A DNA stretch of 64,000 bases from Sporomusa termitida. GTDB lineage: Bacteria > Bacillota > Negativicutes > Sporomusales > Sporomusaceae. Made by a program: the position numbers and the translations under genes. Under the pieces are notes generated by a model. The model was not told the DNA's origin, ran no database searches, and saw only the letters and a program-made list of their open reading frames with translations. Position 1 is the stretch's first letter. Each line of letters begins with the position of its first letter. Location: positions 124,001 to 188,000 of the forward strand of contig NZ_CP036259.1 of NCBI RefSeq assembly GCF_007641255.1, written 5' to 3'. Below, one piece after another: positions 34,474 through 42,204 of this stretch.

Positions 34474-35214
34474 ATGCGAATCGATAAAGATAAATGTGCC
34501 GGCTGCGGCCAGTGTACGGAGTTTTGCACCCTCGGCCGGATCGCCGTTTGCCGGCGTGATCCCCGTACGGGCAAGCTGTATTATGAGATTAATGAAGATG
34601 AATGTGTGGACTGCGGCGTTTGCCTGCGGGCCGGGGTGTGTTCGGCCGGGGCCCTGTATATGCCGGCCTACGCATGGCCCCGCACCGTCCGGTCGGCCTT
34701 TAGCGATCCGACGGTCGAGCATCGCGATACCAAAGTCGCCGGCCGGGGTACGGAAGAGATCAAAACCAATGAGATCACCGGCCGGATTAAGCGGGGCTTT
34801 GTGGGCATTTCCTGTGAAATGGGCCGCCCCAGCGTCGGCGCCCGCTTCTATGATATAGAGAAGGTGGCAATGGCCCTGGCGCGGCTGGGGGTGGAGTTTG
34901 AGCCCAATAATCCCTGCACCCGGCTGATGGCCGATCCGCAAACCGGCCGCTACAAGGCAGAAGTCCTTAACGAAAAGGTCCTGTCGGCGATTATTGAGAT
35001 GATTATCCCGCTCGCACAGCTGCCGGCGGTCCTGACCGCTATCCGCGGCGCTGCCGCCGGGGTGGACTGTGTTTTTTGCGTTGATCTGATTACCGTGCTG
35101 GAACCGGGGAATGCCATACCGACCCTGCCCCTGCTGCAGTCGCTGCAGTGGCCGGTTTCCCCAAACGGCAAAATGAATACCGGCCTTGGCAGGCCGCTGG
35201 CAAAGGAGGGGTAA
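34474..35214 (+). CDS. Conserved 4Fe-4S protein (cassette protein 1, copy 2)
   Basis: This 246-residue paralogue of the protein at 5175 has its eight cysteines at the same spacing (C8, C11, C14, C18; C44, C47, C50, C56). Shared stretches include GRGTEEIKTNEITGRIK, MADPQTGRYKAEVLNEKVLS and the C-terminal SPNGKMNTGLGRPL. Only in this copy does it travel with a CO-dehydrogenase-like cluster; at 5175 it travels with tctC and panB. It starts 11 bp after the FAD protein gene, after AAGGAGGG. Its function is unknown. Confidence 0.85.
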   Translation: MRIDKDKCAGCGQCTEFCTLGRIAVCRRDPRTGKLYYEINEDECVDCGVCLRAGVCSAGALYMPAYAWPRTVRSAFSDPTVEHRDTKVAGRGTEEIKTNEITGRIKRGFVGISCEMGRPSVGARFYDIEKVAMALARLGVEFEPNNPCTRLMADPQTGRYKAEVLNEKVLSAIIEMIIPLAQLPAVLTAIRGAAAGVDCVFCVDLITVLEPGNAIPTLPLLQSLQWPVSPNGKMNTGLGRPLAKEG

Positions 35215-35217
35215 CCC

Positions 35218-35856
35218 GTGTCTCATACCTTGCACCGGCAGGGAACGCCGGCAAATCTGGATAATGATTTCCCCATGCATGCCTTACCGGCCCGGGGCTT
35301 CAACCATGAAGGCGCCTTGCCCAAGCTGAAGCAATTCCTGGCGATTGCCCATAGGCATAATCCGGTTAACCTGGGCGATGTTAAGCTGGGAAATAAATAT
35401 GTGACAGCGTATGACGAGCTGTATGAGCAGCTGACCACCAGCAGCACTCATGCCGTTCTGGCCGACAAAGACGACCTGACGGCGCTGCTGGCCGAGGTAA
35501 AAGCGGCTGATCTGGGCATGTCGCTGACTATTTCCGGCTTGTTTGCCAGACTGTTCGCCTGCTGCGACCAGGCCGGGATTCAGCCCCATGCCGTGGAGCA
35601 CTCCCTGGGCGTCCTGGGCAAAACGGAGCAAATGCCGGAAGCGGAGATAGCGCAGATCACGACAATGTGCGGCCATGCCATGGTGGCCCAGGGCCTGGTC
35701 CGCCGGCTGATCGGCAAGGTGAAAAAGGGCGAAATGACACCGGCCGAGGCCGGTATTGAGCTGGCCAAGCCCTGCCGCTGCGGCATCTTCAACCCGGCCC
35801 GGGCGGCTATGCTTATTGATGAATACTGTGCCTTGTTTACAGTTACGGTTAGGTAA
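35218..35856 (+). CDS. Conserved cysteine-containing partner protein (cassette protein 2, copy 2)
   Basis: This 212-residue paralogue of the protein at 5900 starts at GTG 35218. Both begin with (M)(T/S)HTLHR and share FNHE/INHE, HSLG...GKTE, TMCGH and KPCxCGIFN. It is the last gene of the CODH-like operon. The conserved pairing with the 4Fe-4S protein in two different metabolic contexts argues for a general redox module rather than an enzyme for one substrate. No known domain is recognised. Confidence 0.83.
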   Translation: MSHTLHRQGTPANLDNDFPMHALPARGFNHEGALPKLKQFLAIAHRHNPVNLGDVKLGNKYVTAYDELYEQLTTSSTHAVLADKDDLTALLAEVKAADLGMSLTISGLFARLFACCDQAGIQPHAVEHSLGVLGKTEQMPEAEIAQITTMCGHAMVAQGLVRRLIGKVKKGEMTPAEAGIELAKPCRCGIFNPARAAMLIDEYCALFTVTVR

Positions 35857-35890
35857 CGGGAAGGCTCTCGGGCGCTTCTCTGTTTTTCCC

Positions 35891-36121
35891 GGCAGGACTT
35901 GCCGGCGATCCTCGGCGAAAGCCTTATAGACAGCGGCTTGATGCCCCTGTTGTGAACAATTGCATTATGACCGGCTGCACTTGGAAAATATTGAGAGAAC
36001 CCTTGAATAGGCTGGGTTTGTGAGATTGTGCTGTTTTGAAGAAGTCAGTATTTCTCTTGGGGCAACGAACACATTAGATGTATTTTTACCTAAATTTGGT
36101 TACGATAAATATAAGCTGTAA
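35891..36121 (+). repeat. Left copy of about 220-bp direct repeat with gene remnant
   Basis: This stretch matches 37222-37420: GGCAGGACTTGC, CGGCGAAAGCCTTATA, ATGACCGGCTGC, CTTGGAAAA, TTGAAGAAGYCAGTATTT, and CTTGGGGCAACGAA occur in the same order. One frame ends FEEVSISLGATNTLDVFLPK then FGYDKYKL and a stop, so it is the tail of a lost gene. The rest of 35857-36311 has no gene. Confidence 0.6.
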
Positions 36122-36311
36122 TAAAGAGTAGTATAGGTAGAATAGTGATTTGCCGAACAGTAACCTTGCCCCATAATCCTGCCGTTTTTTGGGGAATTAA
36201 AACAGCCGCTTTGGCGGATTCTTTTATTTTAAGAACAGGTTTAGAAGGAAAAAATGTATTAAATTACGAACAATTATTTATTCTCTTAAACACCCGGGAA
36301 GGAGGTCCGGT

Positions 36312-36551
36312 ATGATAAAAAAACCAATAAGTTTGGACATTGCCATTCAGGAAACACGTAAGCGGTTTAACCAAATTCCTCCCTCATTGCGGCCGAAAAA
36401 AAATAAACGTCCAGCCGGCAGACGTTCTGAGGAGGAAGCTACGGCTTTAGCTCGGTCAGTGTACTATTCGGTTAAAAAAGCGGAAGAAGAAGGCTATATT
36501 CAAAAAAATTCAGGAGGGTATCGAATGCTATGGACAGCCGTGCAAAAATAG
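36312..36551 (+). CDS. Small basic protein, probable partner of nucleotidyltransferase
   Basis: This 79-residue, Lys/Arg-rich protein (LRPKKNKRPAGRRSEEEATA) lies after GGAAGGAGG. It overlaps the next gene by 22 bp. The arrangement, a short basic gene in front of a nucleotidyltransferase-fold gene, is like antitoxin/toxin pairs, but no antitoxin family is recognised. The pair is bounded by the direct repeats at 35891 and 37222. Confidence 0.65.
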   Translation: MIKKPISLDIAIQETRKRFNQIPPSLRPKKNKRPAGRRSEEEATALARSVYYSVKKAEEEGYIQKNSGGYRMLWTAVQK

Positions 36552-37144
36552 TCCTGGCGGCGCAAATAGAAGATCCCTTAAAGCGGCAAATGCGCGTTGC
36601 CGCTATTATTGCTACTGAATTGGAGCAGAAAGGCACACAGGCAGTATTGGTGGGGGGTTCGGCAGTGGAGTTCTATACTGTGGCCAATTATTTAACCCGT
36701 GATATTGATTTTGTTGTGACTAAGCCCGATCATATCGGTGAGGTAATGACAGGACTAGGCTTTAAAAATGACTCCGGTACATGGTACTTACCCGAGTATC
36801 AACAGGTGGTAGTCGAATTCCCGAAAGGCCCGCTGGATGGCAGCTGGGAGCGGGTACAGAAGGTTATTGGCCCTGATGGAACAAGTGTCAATATTATCAG
36901 TGTGGAAGATATATTAATAGACCGTGCTTCAGGAATTAGGTTTTGGAACGACCCGGATGAATGGGTAAAATATATTATGGTGGGAAACTATGACCGTATT
37001 GACTGGGAATACCTTGAGCAACGCGCCCGGGATTTGCAATGTGATGCTGTGATTCAAACTAGCAAGGAATGGGCTAAAGAAAAACGAGAAATTTTTCGGC
37101 AAGATTCGGGTGATCTGCAGGCGGAGGCAGAAAAGAAATCATAG
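36530..37144 (+). CDS. Nucleotidyltransferase-fold protein (DUF6036-like)
   Basis: This 204-residue protein has the minimal nucleotidyltransferase motif: VLVGGSAVEFYT near residue 40 and LTRDIDFVV near 57, with a third carboxylate probably in VVVEF near 88. This matches DUF6036/AbiEii-like toxins and related small enzymes. The preceding 79-residue gene would be the antitoxin in that reading. The start codon follows TCAGGAGGG. The C-terminal part is charged and helical. Confidence 0.75.
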   Translation: MDSRAKIVLAAQIEDPLKRQMRVAAIIATELEQKGTQAVLVGGSAVEFYTVANYLTRDIDFVVTKPDHIGEVMTGLGFKNDSGTWYLPEYQQVVVEFPKGPLDGSWERVQKVIGPDGTSVNIISVEDILIDRASGIRFWNDPDEWVKYIMVGNYDRIDWEYLEQRARDLQCDAVIQTSKEWAKEKREIFRQDSGDLQAEAEKKS

Positions 37145-37221
37145 GGAATAACGGGCGGATGCCGAAATAATGGCCTAATGTAAAAAGAGTAGTTTTAGGG
37201 ACTGCTCTTTTTTTATTGGTT

Positions 37222-37522
37222 TTTCCAGGCAGGACTTGCGGGCCAGGCCGGCGAAAGCCTTATAAATAGCGGCTTTATGAGACTTTTTTATTGAAGCTGC
37301 AAAATGACCGGCTGCGCTTGGAAAAACACTGAGAAAACCCTTGCATATGCTGGGTTGCGGAGATATTACTGTTTTGAAGAAGCCAGTATTTTTCTTGGGG
37401 CAACGAATACATTAGATGTAATGGGGATAGAGCCATTTTGTCAGAAGCTTACTAATCCATGTAATGCAAAGAAACGTAATTGGCCGCTGAAAGCAGGACC
37501 TCTGCTGCAATATCATTTCTAA
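37222..37522 (+). repeat. Right copy of direct repeat with gene remnant
   Basis: It pairs with 35891-36121 (similar to about 37420). The coding remnant reads YYCFEEASIFLGATNTLDV and then diverges from the left copy. An open frame 37304-37522 spans it but lacks a convincing RBS, so it is not called as a gene. The repeats bracket the 36312/36530 pair as if it had been inserted with a duplication. Confidence 0.55.
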
Positions 37523-37583
37523 TTTTTTATGAGAACAGGCAATTCGACCAGCACTACCAAAACTATAGATCGGATGCTAACCT

Positions 37584-38348
37584 ATGAGAATTAATGATTT
37601 GGTAAATAGAATTGGCTTTGGCAGTAAAGCAGTTGTCTTCCGGCATGAAAACAAAGCAATTAAGCTTTTTGAACCTGGATATTTAGAGACTAACGCATAT
37701 TTTGAAGTGAAACTACAACAACTGGCTTTAAATGCAAGCCTTCCTGTACCAATGGTCTATGGTGTAACAGTAAGTAATGACCGTGTTATGATTGAAATGG
37801 AGTATATCAAGGGAAAAACACTTGGCGATCGTATGCTTGCTGATATGCGGCATATTGCTGATTTTATAAGCAGATCTGTTGAGTTGCAAATTGAAGTACA
37901 CAAAGTAAAAGCAAAAGATTTTCCTTCTCAGAAAGATAAATTAATGCGAGATATTGAAGCTGCAAAGTTGCTTAATAAAAATCAGAAATTAACCTTGCAA
38001 AATATGTTACATAGTTTTATATCAGAGGATTTGCTTTGCCATGGAGATTTTCATGCTTTCAATATTATTCAGTCCAATCAAGGCTTAGTGATCATTGATT
38101 GGGTAGATGCTACTTGCGGTTGTATCGCAGCTGATGTTTGCCGGTCATTTCTTCTCTATTTACTTACGAATAAGGAAGTTGCTAACCTCTATTTACAACA
38201 TTATTGTGAAAGATCAACATCTGTAACTAAAGAAGAAGTGCTAAAATGGTTACCTATCATTGCAGGAGCAAGATTATCTGAAAATAATTTACATGATGCT
38301 GTTAATGTTCTTCTTCATATTGTTGAAAATGGAAGGTTGCCTTCTTAA
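37584..38348 (+). CDS. Aminoglycoside/choline-kinase-like phosphotransferase
   Basis: This 254-residue kinase-fold protein has the APH-type catalytic loop CHGDFHAFNIIQ (Asp about 153, Asn about 158) and the metal-binding Asp in VIIDWVDA about 170, plus an N-terminal Gly loop GFGSKAVVFRH. It transfers phosphate from ATP to a small molecule; the substrate is not deducible. It is AT-rich relative to its surroundings. No RBS is strong. It stands alone, followed by two hairpins. Confidence 0.82.
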   Translation: MRINDLVNRIGFGSKAVVFRHENKAIKLFEPGYLETNAYFEVKLQQLALNASLPVPMVYGVTVSNDRVMIEMEYIKGKTLGDRMLADMRHIADFISRSVELQIEVHKVKAKDFPSQKDKLMRDIEAAKLLNKNQKLTLQNMLHSFISEDLLCHGDFHAFNIIQSNQGLVIIDWVDATCGCIAADVCRSFLLYLLTNKEVANLYLQHYCERSTSVTKEEVLKWLPIIAGARLSENNLHDAVNVLLHIVENGRLPS

Positions 38349-38458
38349 ATTAATGAAAAGCTTTTTTGCTGGATAAACAAGGAACAGGGATATTTTTTCA
38401 AGTTTTTGAGGAAAAGTATCGCGGTAGAACTTCTTTCTGATGTGAATCAGAAGCGTTA

Positions 38459-38480
38459 GACGACTGCTGGCGGCAGTCGT
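38459..38480 (+). terminator. Hairpin after phosphotransferase gene
   Basis: GACGACTGC pairs with GCAGTCGTC around a 4-base loop, followed by GTTATTAT. Confidence 0.55.
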
Positions 38481-38519
38481 CGTTATTATAATCATCGTCG
38501 TATTAAGGCAAGTATTAAA

Positions 38520-38554
38520 GGGAATGAGTCCTGTAAACGACAGGACTCATTCCC
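38520..38554. terminator. Perfect 15-bp stem hairpin
   Basis: GGGAATGAGTCCTGT pairs with ACAGGACTCATTCCC around AAACG. It marks the left edge of block B. Confidence 0.6.
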
Positions 38555-38652
38555 GGAAAATTGTTTAATATAATTAAATTATGCCTAACTTTTTTTGGTC
38601 ATTTTACTATCAAATGAGATTGATCGCGGAAAACTATGTGTAAGCCCAGCCG

Positions 38653-38767
38653 TGTCGTCGATACCAATAGCGCAAAAAAAACTGGAGACCAGCACAGGAT
38701 AGGATAACTTCTAGACATAGCGCGCCTTCAACGGGTTCTTATCCTACCTATAAGAATTTTATAAGCG
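38653..38767 (+). repeat. Decayed CRISPR leader and single repeat remnant
   Basis: TGTCGTCGATACCAATAGCG continues with AAAAAAACTGGAGACC, as in the intact leaders, but the right arm is lost. About 50 bp later TTCAACGGGTTC and TTATCCTACCTATAAG resemble the leader end and the repeat core, followed by ATTTTA. It is closest to the leader of array 5. Confidence 0.55.
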
Positions 38768-38793
38768 AGGAGTCCTGGCGGAGCCGTTGGCCT

Positions 38794-39225
38794 TCAATCA
38801 TATTGCTGCTGCAGGAAGGTCATAAACTCCTGGCGGATCTGACTGCTGTCCCGTAACCCCTGTCTATAGGCAATTTCCGCCGCCTGGCCGGACTCCAGCG
38901 CCGTGAGCGCCTCGAAATCCATAACCAGATCGAGCAGCTCCGGGTGCTGGGCCTTCAGCGCCCGGGCCAGGGCCAGCACCCGGTCCAGGGCGGCGCTGAC
39001 CTCCCCGCCCGTCTTAGTGTAACCGGGGTCATTGGTACCGGCCAGGTTAAGGATATTATCCACCCTGGTAAAGACGTACTGATCAAAAGCCGCATGCAAC
39101 ATCCCTTTTAGCACAAGCCCGTCCTCCTGTCCTGTCCCGGGCCGGCAGCGTGGCCGGCCAGCGGGGACGCGGCGCTTTGGGTACTGGGCAGTTGGCAGGA
39201 GCCGGGTTCCTGGTTTGCAAGACAT
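38794..39225 (-). CDS. Uncharacterised small helical protein upstream of CRISPR array (copy B)
   Basis: This 143-residue homologue of the protein at 17851 starts at ATG 39225, after AGGGGGTATACAT; the longer frame to 39270 has no RBS. The C-terminal half is nearly identical between copies (ESGQAAEIAYRQGLRDSSQI, QEFMTFLQQQ), while the N-terminal 50 residues are divergent. That pattern suggests the C-terminal half is the functional part. No known domain. Confidence 0.75.
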   Translation of the reverse strand: MSCKPGTRLLPTAQYPKRRVPAGRPRCRPGTGQEDGLVLKGMLHAAFDQYVFTRVDNILNLAGTNDPGYTKTGGEVSAALDRVLALARALKAQHPELLDLVMDFEALTALESGQAAEIAYRQGLRDSSQIRQEFMTFLQQQYD

Positions 39226-39299
39226 ATGTATACCCCCTATATTTAGGCTGGGGCAGCACGCTATGGGCACTGCCGCCAGTTTTTTACAGGGGGAAATTA

Positions 39300-39335
39300 A
39301 AAAGCATGCGAAGGTTTTACCCTACACATGCTTTT
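39300..39335 (-). terminator. Conserved terminator/attenuator-like hairpin (copy B)
   Basis: AAAAGCATG pairs with CATGCTTTT, followed on the minus strand by TAATTT. It has the same position and loop as the copy at 18341, with compensating changes in the stem. Confidence 0.5.
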
Positions 39336-39533
39336 GCTTCGATGTCTGTTACAGCCTCCATGCCAATAAGCCGGACAAACCCGGCCGGGTCAGCGAAGCG
39401 GTCACCCTGGCAAGCCAGGTTATTCCTGGTGCTGACCATTGGCGAGTGAGGAGATCCTGAATGCTTTGCTGCGTCTTGTCGCCCTCACAGCCCGGCGCCG
39501 CGGCAACGTCTATTAAGCCCGCGTCCCGCCGGC

Positions 39534-39563
39534 TTGTCTTGCGGCGGAGGACCGGTGTATAAT
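39534..39563 (+). promoter_or_regulatory. Promoter of putative structured RNA (copy B)
   Basis: TTGTCT and TATAAT with an 18-bp spacer, in the same register as copy A. Confidence 0.65.
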
Positions 39564-39569
39564 AGAAAT

Positions 39570-39667
39570 GTCGTCGTGGACAGCTTGACTGTTACGTGTG
39601 TAGGTGCTGTATTCACCTTGCGCGGGCCTGGAAGTGTTGCCGCACTTTCAGGTCACGTCGACTTTTT
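39570..39667 (+). ncRNA. Putative structured small RNA upstream of CRISPR array 3
   Basis: It is the homologue of 18602-18697. The closing stem is GTCGTCGTG/CACGTCGAC and a T5 run follows. Internal helices ACAG/CTGT, AGGTG/CACCT and CCTGGAAGTG/CACTTTCAGG are all kept, with loop changes CTGGGAA to TTGCCG and TTGTACT to CTGTATT. Copy B is not interrupted downstream by the intron. An RNA function near CRISPR leaders is inferred from structure and promoter only. Confidence 0.55.
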
Positions 39668-39915
39668 AATTTCCACCTATTTCTAATTATAGCCTGTTTG
39701 CGGTAAATTGCAAGTGCGGATCGGCTGGCCGGCCGGGATTTTCTGGCGGGACGGGGCTGAAAGGCGCACTGTAAGCATGGGAGTATTTTGGTAAATTTGT
39801 ATTTTGGGCAGGATTTGCAAGAGTAAAGTCGAAAAGACCAAAAATAACCAAATAACCACAAGATTGATCCACCCGTGAGATAAGCGGCGGCTATATGCCC
39901 TGCCTGCTGTGAAGT

Positions 39916-39963
39916 TTGTCGTCGATGGGTAATAGCGTAAAAACGCCTGGAGAGCGACGACAA
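39916..39963. promoter_or_regulatory. CRISPR leader inverted-repeat element, array 3
   Basis: TTGTCGTCG and CGACGACAA flank ATGGGTAATAGCGTAAAAAC and GCCTGGAGAG. It ends 96-97 bp before the first repeat. Confidence 0.8.
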
Positions 39964-40059
39964 AAAAATTAGCGAAAATAAAGGCTTTGGCGGCCGGTAA
40001 GACCGTGTATGGTTTCATAAGCTTGCTTATAAAAGGCTGATTCTAGGCGGTGAAGATGG

Positions 40060-40550
40060 GTTTTTAGGCTACCTATAAGGATTTGAAATCAGAATAAAGC
40101 TATCGGTCAGGATGCACTGCTGGCGTTTTTAGGCTACCTATAAGGATTTGAAATCCGCTCATGAGAAAATGGCCAATGCCGCGGAGGCCGTTTTTAGGCT
40201 ACCTATAAGGATTTGAAATGCTTCTGCTACTGCGACTGCCAGCATTTCAGCATTCGTTTTTAGGCTACCTATAAGGATTTGAAATGGATATCGCCTGTAT
40301 CTGCTATAGCCAACGTCAGGAGTTTTTAGGCTACCTATAAGGATTTGAAATTAAATATGAATAATCGTAGACGCAATCTATATCGTGTTTTTAGGCTACC
40401 TATAAGGATTTGAAATCTGTAACTTGCGGACGTACTGTAAATTCCACCTTCTGTTTTTAGGCTACCTATAAGGATTTGAAATGCAGCCAGCTCGCGCATG
40501 AATTCCCGTTGAGTTCGACCGTTTTTAGGCTACCTATAAGGAGTGGAACT
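40060..40550 (+). CRISPR. CRISPR array 3: 8 repeats, 7 spacers
   Basis: The repeat begins GTTTTTAGGC, core TACCTATAAGG, ends ATTTGAAAT; the final T instead of C sets it apart from every other array here. Starts are 40060, 40125, 40190, 40256, 40322, 40387, 40453 and 40521; the last is degenerate (GGAGTGGAACT). Spacers are 35-38 bp. It occupies the same place in block B as array 1 in block A, and no spacers are shared. Confidence 0.97.
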
Positions 40551-40582
40551 GTGTGGGCAATAGCCTTGCAGAATTAGCCGAA

Positions 40583-40638
40583 AGTAACCACAACTTATTA
40601 AGCAGCAAGTTGTGGTTACTTGCTGCTTAATAAGTTGT
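40583..40638. repeat. Overlapping, mutually exclusive perfect hairpins
   Basis: AGTAACCACAACTT (40583-40596) pairs perfectly with AAGTTGTGGTTACT (40607-40620). The overlapping ACAACTTATTAAGCAGCAAG (40590-40609) pairs perfectly with its complement at 40619-40638. Only one stem can form at a time. It follows array 3. No T run is present, so it is not a plain terminator. Confidence 0.75.
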
Positions 40639-40832
40639 ATTTCCGGCTCTGTTGACAGAGTTGATATCAAAGCAGAATTCTGTTCCGGCATTGGCGAAAA
40701 AGAAAAATGGATTCGCTTGATGAAGCGTTTAGCTTTTAGTTCGAATAATGAAATGTAGCGGGCAATCTTTGCCTGCTACATTTCATTTAGGGTGTTTCAA
40801 GCGCAACGGCCTGGCGGGCGCCGTTGCGCTTT

Positions 40833-41091
40833 AATCAGATTACTGTTGCGGGAAGGCCATAAACTCCTGGCGGATAGACTGTTGTCCCGTTTGTAGGCAA
40901 TTGCCGGCGCCTGCCCGAATCTAGCGTCGTAAGCGCGTGAGCCATGGCCAGACCGAGCCATTATGAATGTAACAATGCAAGAATTTTTGTAAAAATTGTA
41001 TTTTATTGCAGGATTTGAGAGCATGAAGTCGAAAAACCAAAAAATAATCATATGGTTTGAATGTTTTTTAGTACCTATAAGGAATTGAAAT
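40833..41091 (-). pseudogene. Third, decayed copy of small ORF, leader and one CRISPR repeat
   Basis: 40833-40960 matches the C-terminal part of the minus-strand genes at 17851 and 38794 (GAAGGCCATAAACTCCTGGC, then CTGTTGTCCCG) but with deletions and frame breaks. 40960-41060 resembles leader sequence (GCAGGATTTG, AAGTCGAAAAACCAAAAAAT). A lone degenerate repeat is at 41063-41091. The structured RNA and the TGTCGTCG element are missing. It sits just before operon B. Confidence 0.65.
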
Positions 41092-41180
41092 TACTCAATA
41101 ATCTATTTAAACCCCTCTTTTCCATTTTAGCCTGACTATAAGGCGTTTTATTACAACTCTCCGGTGAAAAGGGGGAGAAA

Positions 41181-42188
41181 GTGAGGGCTGAAGCATTGGC
41201 GGATAACAAGGAAACAAAGCAAGAACCGGACGGAAGTGAGGTTTTCGAAAAAATCTATGAGAATTATCAGGATTTAAACCGAAAAATGGTGAACGAGCTG
41301 AATTTGTCCTCTATCCACGGCGGTTTAACCGGTCATTGCCGGGAAGAAATGTGGCTTAATTTTTTCCGGGGCATTATTCCGCAGAAGTTTTCTCTGGCCC
41401 AGGGAGTAATCATTATTGATGCCTATGGCAATGCCTCGCGGGAAGTGGATATCGCCGTTTATGACGAACAGTATACGCCGTATGTATTCCGGTATAATAT
41501 GTTGAAGTTCATTCCGATTGAGGCGGTGGCAGTAGTCATTGAATGCAAGAGTGTTGACCCGGGGAATAAACAATTGACGGAGTGGGCAAAAAGCATTGAT
41601 GCTTTACGGACTTGCCGGGCGGGCATTGCCAGAATGGCGACCGGTTATTTTGCGGGCTTGAACAATCCCACCCAGACCGGGACCCGTCCAATCAAGATTT
41701 TAGCCTGCTTAAAGGAAGTAGTCCGCGACGGGACCTGGGAAGCATGCTGGCAAGAATTACAGCAATCTTTTGACTTTATTATTGCCAAGAAAAAGGATAA
41801 GGATAAGTACTTTGAGCTTGTTGTTGCCAATAAACAGAAAAACCTGGGCTGGTGGGGGCAGCAGCTAAACGGAATCAGTTCTGCAAGCAATGATTTGCAG
41901 GGCCTTGCCTTGGAAAGGGACATACCTGAAAGTGATCCCGATTCCTACAAAGGGCTTATCTTTGCAGCTGATTCCTCTACCTTAGTAAAAAACACTCTTG
42001 CAGATTTGGAGATTGAAGGCAATCCTATATTGTCTTTAAATTTACAGCTTAACCAGCTGCTGATGTTGATTAATAACCCGATGCTTTTTCCTCACTTTGC
42101 CTATGCGCAGCAATTTAACGATATAGCCAACTTAATAAAGGAAAAACGCCAAAAACAGCCGCACTGTGAAGCGGAACAGAATGCCTAG
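41181..42188 (+). CDS. DUF6602-type PD-(D/E)XK-like nuclease, first gene of type III operon B
   Basis: This 335-residue homologue of the protein at 20289 starts at GTG 41181 after GGGGGAG. GHCREEMWLNFFRG, EVDIAVYDE and VVIECKS are all intact. The middle region differs most (KDKYFELVVANKQKNLGWWG versus DEAVHFQLNVANKRKSLGWWG), while the C-terminus ILSLNLQLNQLLMLINNPML is the same in both. Retention of the nuclease-like residues in both copies suggests they are under selection. It lies 16 bp before cas10 B. Confidence 0.8.
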   Translation: MRAEALADNKETKQEPDGSEVFEKIYENYQDLNRKMVNELNLSSIHGGLTGHCREEMWLNFFRGIIPQKFSLAQGVIIIDAYGNASREVDIAVYDEQYTPYVFRYNMLKFIPIEAVAVVIECKSVDPGNKQLTEWAKSIDALRTCRAGIARMATGYFAGLNNPTQTGTRPIKILACLKEVVRDGTWEACWQELQQSFDFIIAKKKDKDKYFELVVANKQKNLGWWGQQLNGISSASNDLQGLALERDIPESDPDSYKGLIFAADSSTLVKNTLADLEIEGNPILSLNLQLNQLLMLINNPMLFPHFAYAQQFNDIANLIKEKRQKQPHCEAEQNA

Positions 42189-42204
42189 GAGAAGGAGGCT
42201 TATC

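Noticed and set aside
37304-37522. 72-residue protein
   Set aside because: No RBS; the frame covers one of two direct repeats carrying the tail of a lost gene.
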